A DNA stretch of 64,000 bases, from NCBI RefSeq assembly GCF_030817075.1, contig NZ_JAUSYU010000001.1:310001-374000 (forward strand), written 5' to 3'. The notes under the pieces were generated by a model. That model was not told where the DNA came from. It was given only the letters and a program-made list of their open reading frames with translations, and did no database searches. Both the position numbers and the translations under genes were made by a program. Source of the stretch: Arthrobacter sp. V1I9. Lineage in GTDB: Bacteria; Actinomycetota; Actinomycetes; Actinomycetales; Micrococcaceae. Each line of letters opens with the position of its first letter. Position 1 is the first letter of the stretch. Positions 61,121 through 64,000 of the stretch are shown here, one piece after another.

Positions 61121-62359
61121 ATGACTTCCCCCACTCCTTCCTCTGAAACCGCCCGCGCCCGCCAACAGGGCGGCGCGCCGGCCGACAGCACCCGCCCGCA
61201 GGTCCTCCCCACCGCCGAGGGCTGGGAGCAGGCGCGCACTGTCGAGGGCCGTCCGCTGCTCCAGTTCGCGTCCCCGCGGGTGAAACAGCCGCCAACGCAC
61301 CTGGCCGACCTGACCCTGGCCGAGCGTGCCGAGAAGCTGAAGGAGCTTGGCGTCCCTGCCTTCCGGGCCAAGCAGCTCTCCACGCACTACTTCCAGCACT
61401 GGACCACGGACCCGGAAGCCATGAGCGATCTGCCCAAGGTTGGCCGCGAAGAGCTCGTCTCCCAGATGTTCCCGCCGCTGCTCACCGAGGTCCGCCGCCT
61501 CCGCACGGACAAAGGGGACACCATCAAGTTCCTCTGGCGGCTCTTCGACGGTGCGCTGGTGGAGTCCGTGCTGATGCGCTACCCCGGCCGCATCACCCTC
61601 TGCGTTTCCTCGCAGGCCGGCTGCGGAATGAACTGCCCCTTCTGTGCCACCGGCCAGGCCGGGCTGACCCGCAACATGTCCACCGCGGAGATCGTTGACC
61701 AGGTGGTTGCTGCGAACCGCGCCATCGCGGCAGGCGAGCTGGGCGAAAACGAGCACGACGGCGAGCGGGTCACCAACATCGTCTTTATGGGGATGGGCGA
61801 GCCGCTAGCCAACTACAAGCGAGTGATGGGCGCTCTCCACCGCTTTGTGGACCCCTCGCCGGAGGGCCTGGGCATGTCGGCCCGGAACATCACGGTCTCC
61901 ACGGTGGGCCTGGTCCCTGCCATCCGCAAGCTTGCGGAGGAGGACCTGCCGGTCACCTTTGCGCTGTCCCTGCACGCTCCCGACGACGAGCTCCGCGACG
62001 AGCTGATCCCGGTCAACAACCGGTGGAAGGTGGACGAGGCGCTCGACGCGGCCTACAACTACTACCGCAAGACTGGCCGCCGGGTCAGCATCGAGTACGC
62101 GCTGATCAAGGACATGAACGACCACCCCTGGCGTGCAGACCTGCTGGCCAAGAAGCTGAACCAGCGCGGCCGCGGCTGGGTGCACGTAAACCCGATCCCG
62201 CTCAACCCGACCCCGGGCTCCATCTGGACCGCCTCGGAAAAGCCGGTGGCGCAGGAGTTCATTGAGCGGCTCCGCGCCGCCGGGGTGCCCTGCACCCTGC
62301 GCGACACGCGCGGCAAGGAGATCGACGGGGCCTGCGGGCAGCTGGCTGCCGCCGACTAA
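61121..62359 (+). CDS. rlmN: 23S rRNA (adenine2503-C2)-methyltransferase RlmN
   Basis: A 412-residue radical-SAM methyltransferase that methylates A2503 of 23S rRNA and also some tRNAs. The iron-sulfur site is C-G-M-N-C-P-F-C (Cys-x3-Cys-x2-Cys) near residue 170; G-M-G-E-P-L-A-N is the SAM-binding glycine motif; Cys in T-L-R-D-T-R-G-K near the end and an earlier Cys act in the ping-pong mechanism. An N-terminal extension of about 45 residues is usual in actinobacteria. ATGs at 61112 and 61121 are both possible; GACAAT upstream suggests a start at or near the transcription start. This is core housekeeping, marking the return from accessory DNA. Confidence 0.95.
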   Translation: MTSPTPSSETARARQQGGAPADSTRPQVLPTAEGWEQARTVEGRPLLQFASPRVKQPPTHLADLTLAERAEKLKELGVPAFRAKQLSTHYFQHWTTDPEAMSDLPKVGREELVSQMFPPLLTEVRRLRTDKGDTIKFLWRLFDGALVESVLMRYPGRITLCVSSQAGCGMNCPFCATGQAGLTRNMSTAEIVDQVVAANRAIAAGELGENEHDGERVTNIVFMGMGEPLANYKRVMGALHRFVDPSPEGLGMSARNITVSTVGLVPAIRKLAEEDLPVTFALSLHAPDDELRDELIPVNNRWKVDEALDAAYNYYRKTGRRVSIEYALIKDMNDHPWRADLLAKKLNQRGRGWVHVNPIPLNPTPGSIWTASEKPVAQEFIERLRAAGVPCTLRDTRGKEIDGACGQLAAAD

Positions 62360-62661
62360 CGAGCGCGGCTGTCGGCTGCTCGGATTACGACGGCGGCGGC
62401 ATCCTTTGCTGCGGACGAGCACTTGGCGCGCTCCCGGCCCATGCCTCCGTAACGGGCCGCTCCGCGCGTACCCGCTTTTTGAACGCGCCCTCGCCTTCCC
62501 TGTGCCGTTGGCGTGCCCATTTTCGGCAGCCGAGGGATATGTACGCCAGCGACAGATTGCAGGCGAATAGCTCCGTGAGGGCAACCCGGGGAAAGTTCAA
62601 GGTTTTTATAACTCGAATTGCCTATGTTGGCCGTACCCCCAGCAAACAGTTCGGAGTGGTC
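62360..62661. other. Intergenic stretch, no gene seen
   Basis: About 300 bases between rlmN and the multicopper-oxidase unit, without a plausible frame; it likely contains the promoter of the latter. Confidence 0.5.
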
Positions 62662-62853
62662 ATGAATTTTCTGCACGACGCCGCCGCGGCGATCGCCAAA
62701 CGTGGTAACGCCGAAACAAGCGGTCGGACGGCTTTCGGCAAGGTCTCGATTATTCGCGTCAGCCGCTTACCCCGCCTGGACGCCGGGGGCCACAGCCCGG
62801 TAATGAACCATAGGACGGCAGCGTCGGTTATCACGATGGAGGCGTTCTCATGA
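62662..62853 (+). CDS. Small hypothetical protein coupled to the multicopper oxidase
   Basis: A 63-residue frame starting at an ATG after GGAGTGG: M-N-F-L-H-D-A-A-A-A-I-A-K-R-G then G-K-V-S-I-I-R-V-S-R and N-H-R-T-A-A-S-V-I. Its stop overlaps the oxidase start by four bases (ATGA), an arrangement typical of coupled genes. Family unknown. Confidence 0.55.
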   Translation: MNFLHDAAAAIAKRGNAETSGRTAFGKVSIIRVSRLPRLDAGGHSPVMNHRTAASVITMEAFS

Positions 62854-64000
62854 GCCCGCTGAACATGTATATCAATGATGGCTTCCTTCCCATGGTGGAC
62901 GGATCACTGGTTTACCACCGGGGGTTCGGCGACAGGGCTACCCGGACAACTGACGCGAATCCCGCCCTGAAGATGAACCCGCACGTCTTTACGGCCGCCG
63001 GTGCGGTGAAAGCCAGCCGCTACTACCCCCTCAACGCCCCTTTGCCTCCTTTCGGAAGGCCGCAGCCCCTAAGGGAGGACCCGCAGTTCGAGCGCCAGTT
63101 TCTGCCCCGGCGCGCCCACTGGGCCAGCTACTTCCCGCAGCGGACGCTCATTGCCGAAACCGGCAGTACCGTCAGCATCCTGCTCCACAACAACTTGGCC
63201 CAACCACACGAACTGCGCTTTCACGGTGCCCGTGCGGCGGCTACTGCCGGTGGGCCCAGGGGAGACGTCAGCAGCGGAATCGTCAACCCGGGGCAAAGGA
63301 AAGAAGTGAAATTCGTGGCCCCCGCTCCCGGCACGTACTTGTTCTCCGACCCCGGAAACGAGCCAGTCGAAAGAACCCTGGGCCTGTACGGTGCCTTGGT
63401 TGTCATTGATCCTCGATATGCGTGGCGCCTTAGCCCTACTGGCGCCGAGTTCGAGCGCCAATGGCTGTGGCTGTGCCACGATGTGGAACCGAACTGGGCG
63501 CGCATTGCCTCCAAAGGCCAAGCGGTCAATCCTGCCACCACTCCTGCCGTGCCGCGGTACTTCACGCTCAACGACTACTCCGGCTTCCAGGCGCTGGCAC
63601 TTACCACGGACGAGGTGTTCAACGAGCACCGGGAGGAGGACACGCTGCCCTCGGGCTTCCCCAGGGAAACAGATGTGCGGAACTTCAGCGCGTCGCCGCA
63701 GCCGGGTGCAGTCCGCACGGGGCAGCTGGTGAGGATGGTCAACGCCGGCATCGTGGATCACCAGCTGCACTACCACGGGAACCATGTGTGGACGGTGCGG
63801 GCCAACGGCCTGGACTTCCCCCGTTCAGGTGGCAGGGTCAGCCCTGCAGGCGACGTCATCCTTCAGCAGTGGGAGGACACAGTCCAGCTGCAGCCGCTTG
63901 AAACCAAGGAAGCAATGCTGCCGGTCCGGCGTCCGCCTGAAGTCATTGACGAAGTGTGGGATGCCAGGACCGAGGACTGGAAGTACCCCATGCACTGCCA
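62850..64000 (+). CDS. Multicopper oxidase, N-terminal part
   Basis: An open frame of 383 codons running off the right edge. It shows cupredoxin repeats: L-R-F-H-G-A-R (type-2/3 region, degenerate compared with the usual H-x-H), P-G-T-Y-L-F-S-D-P-G, a second repeat with H-Q-L-H-Y-H-G-N-H-V-W (H-x-H), and Y-P-M-H-C-H at the edge, normally part of the H-C-H type-1/type-3 ligand set. Such oxidases couple substrate oxidation to O2 reduction, often on copper, manganese or phenolics. No signal peptide is evident at this start. The unusual G-A-R after the first H suggests that copper loading of the first domain may differ from laccases. Confidence 0.85.
   Translation, partial: MSPLNMYINDGFLPMVDGSLVYHRGFGDRATRTTDANPALKMNPHVFTAAGAVKASRYYPLNAPLPPFGRPQPLREDPQFERQFLPRRAHWASYFPQRTLIAETGSTVSILLHNNLAQPHELRFHGARAAATAGGPRGDVSSGIVNPGQRKEVKFVAPAPGTYLFSDPGNEPVERTLGLYGALVVIDPRYAWRLSPTGAEFERQWLWLCHDVEPNWARIASKGQAVNPATTPAVPRYFTLNDYSGFQALALTTDEVFNEHREEDTLPSGFPRETDVRNFSASPQPGAVRTGQLVRMVNAGIVDHQLHYHGNHVWTVRANGLDFPRSGGRVSPAGDVILQQWEDTVQLQPLETKEAMLPVRRPPEVIDEVWDARTEDWKYPMHC

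Overview
The window is high-GC actinobacterial chromosome, most likely from an Arthrobacter/Pseudarthrobacter-type member of the Micrococcaceae. Pointers are DUF4193, CGNR-finger, DUF6544, MmyB-type and GAF-ANTAR proteins, many apparently leaderless starts (a TANNNT box 6-7 nt before the start codon), and sugar-acid catabolic operons. Family names come from reading the translations; no database search was possible. I saw no rRNA, tRNA or CRISPR array.

Layout. 0-5 kb: tail of a cold-shock gene with its terminator, a small repeated-family protein, a regulator relic, three tandem PNPOx-like flavoproteins, and a double universal stress protein. 5-14 kb: a frameshifted membrane-anchored alpha/beta hydrolase, a DUF6544 membrane gene pair, a membrane gene split by an IS481-type element with perfect ends and a 6-bp target duplication, a CtpE-like P-type ATPase and a zinc alcohol dehydrogenase. 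14-18 kb: second copy of the small family, an MGDG-synthase-type glycosyltransferase, a GAF-ANTAR protein. 18-28 kb: redox and transport genes (MmyB-type regulator, two SDRs, a Tat-signal aldo/keto reductase, a copper-responsive site before a damaged copper chaperone, a DHA2 exporter, CGNR regulator, LLM flavoprotein, isochorismatase-like hydrolase). 28-33 kb: hydroxy-acid operon (MHS transporter, D-2-hydroxyacid dehydrogenase, RraA-like aldolase) with a divergent tandem-IclR regulator and palindromic operator. 33-48.7 kb: accessory zone with small orphan proteins, two TetR regulators beside palindromes, more GAF-ANTAR genes, an AlaDH/CEOS-like enzyme, a frameshifted lipid kinase, and many gene fragments and dispersed repeats. 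48.7-54.8 kb: ECF42-type sigma factor with YciI partner, DUF4193, GAF-ANTAR, LLM flavoprotein, Ca2+/H+ antiporter. 55-61 kb: GntR regulator, KdgT-type permease, RuBisCO-like protein, DUF1537 kinase and zinc dehydrogenase, a coherent sugar-acid pathway. 61-64 kb: rlmN and the start of a multicopper oxidase operon.

Three themes stand out. Small lineage-specific families recur: the GWYR-ending protein (three copies with shared leaders), the YILTS-ending protein (two copies) and GAF-ANTAR sensors (four intact, two relics). The RuBisCO-like cluster is the best candidate for an interesting metabolic system. At least six genes carry single-base frameshifts and about nine fragments are relics, so the region is either decaying or contains homopolymer sequencing errors; raw reads would decide.
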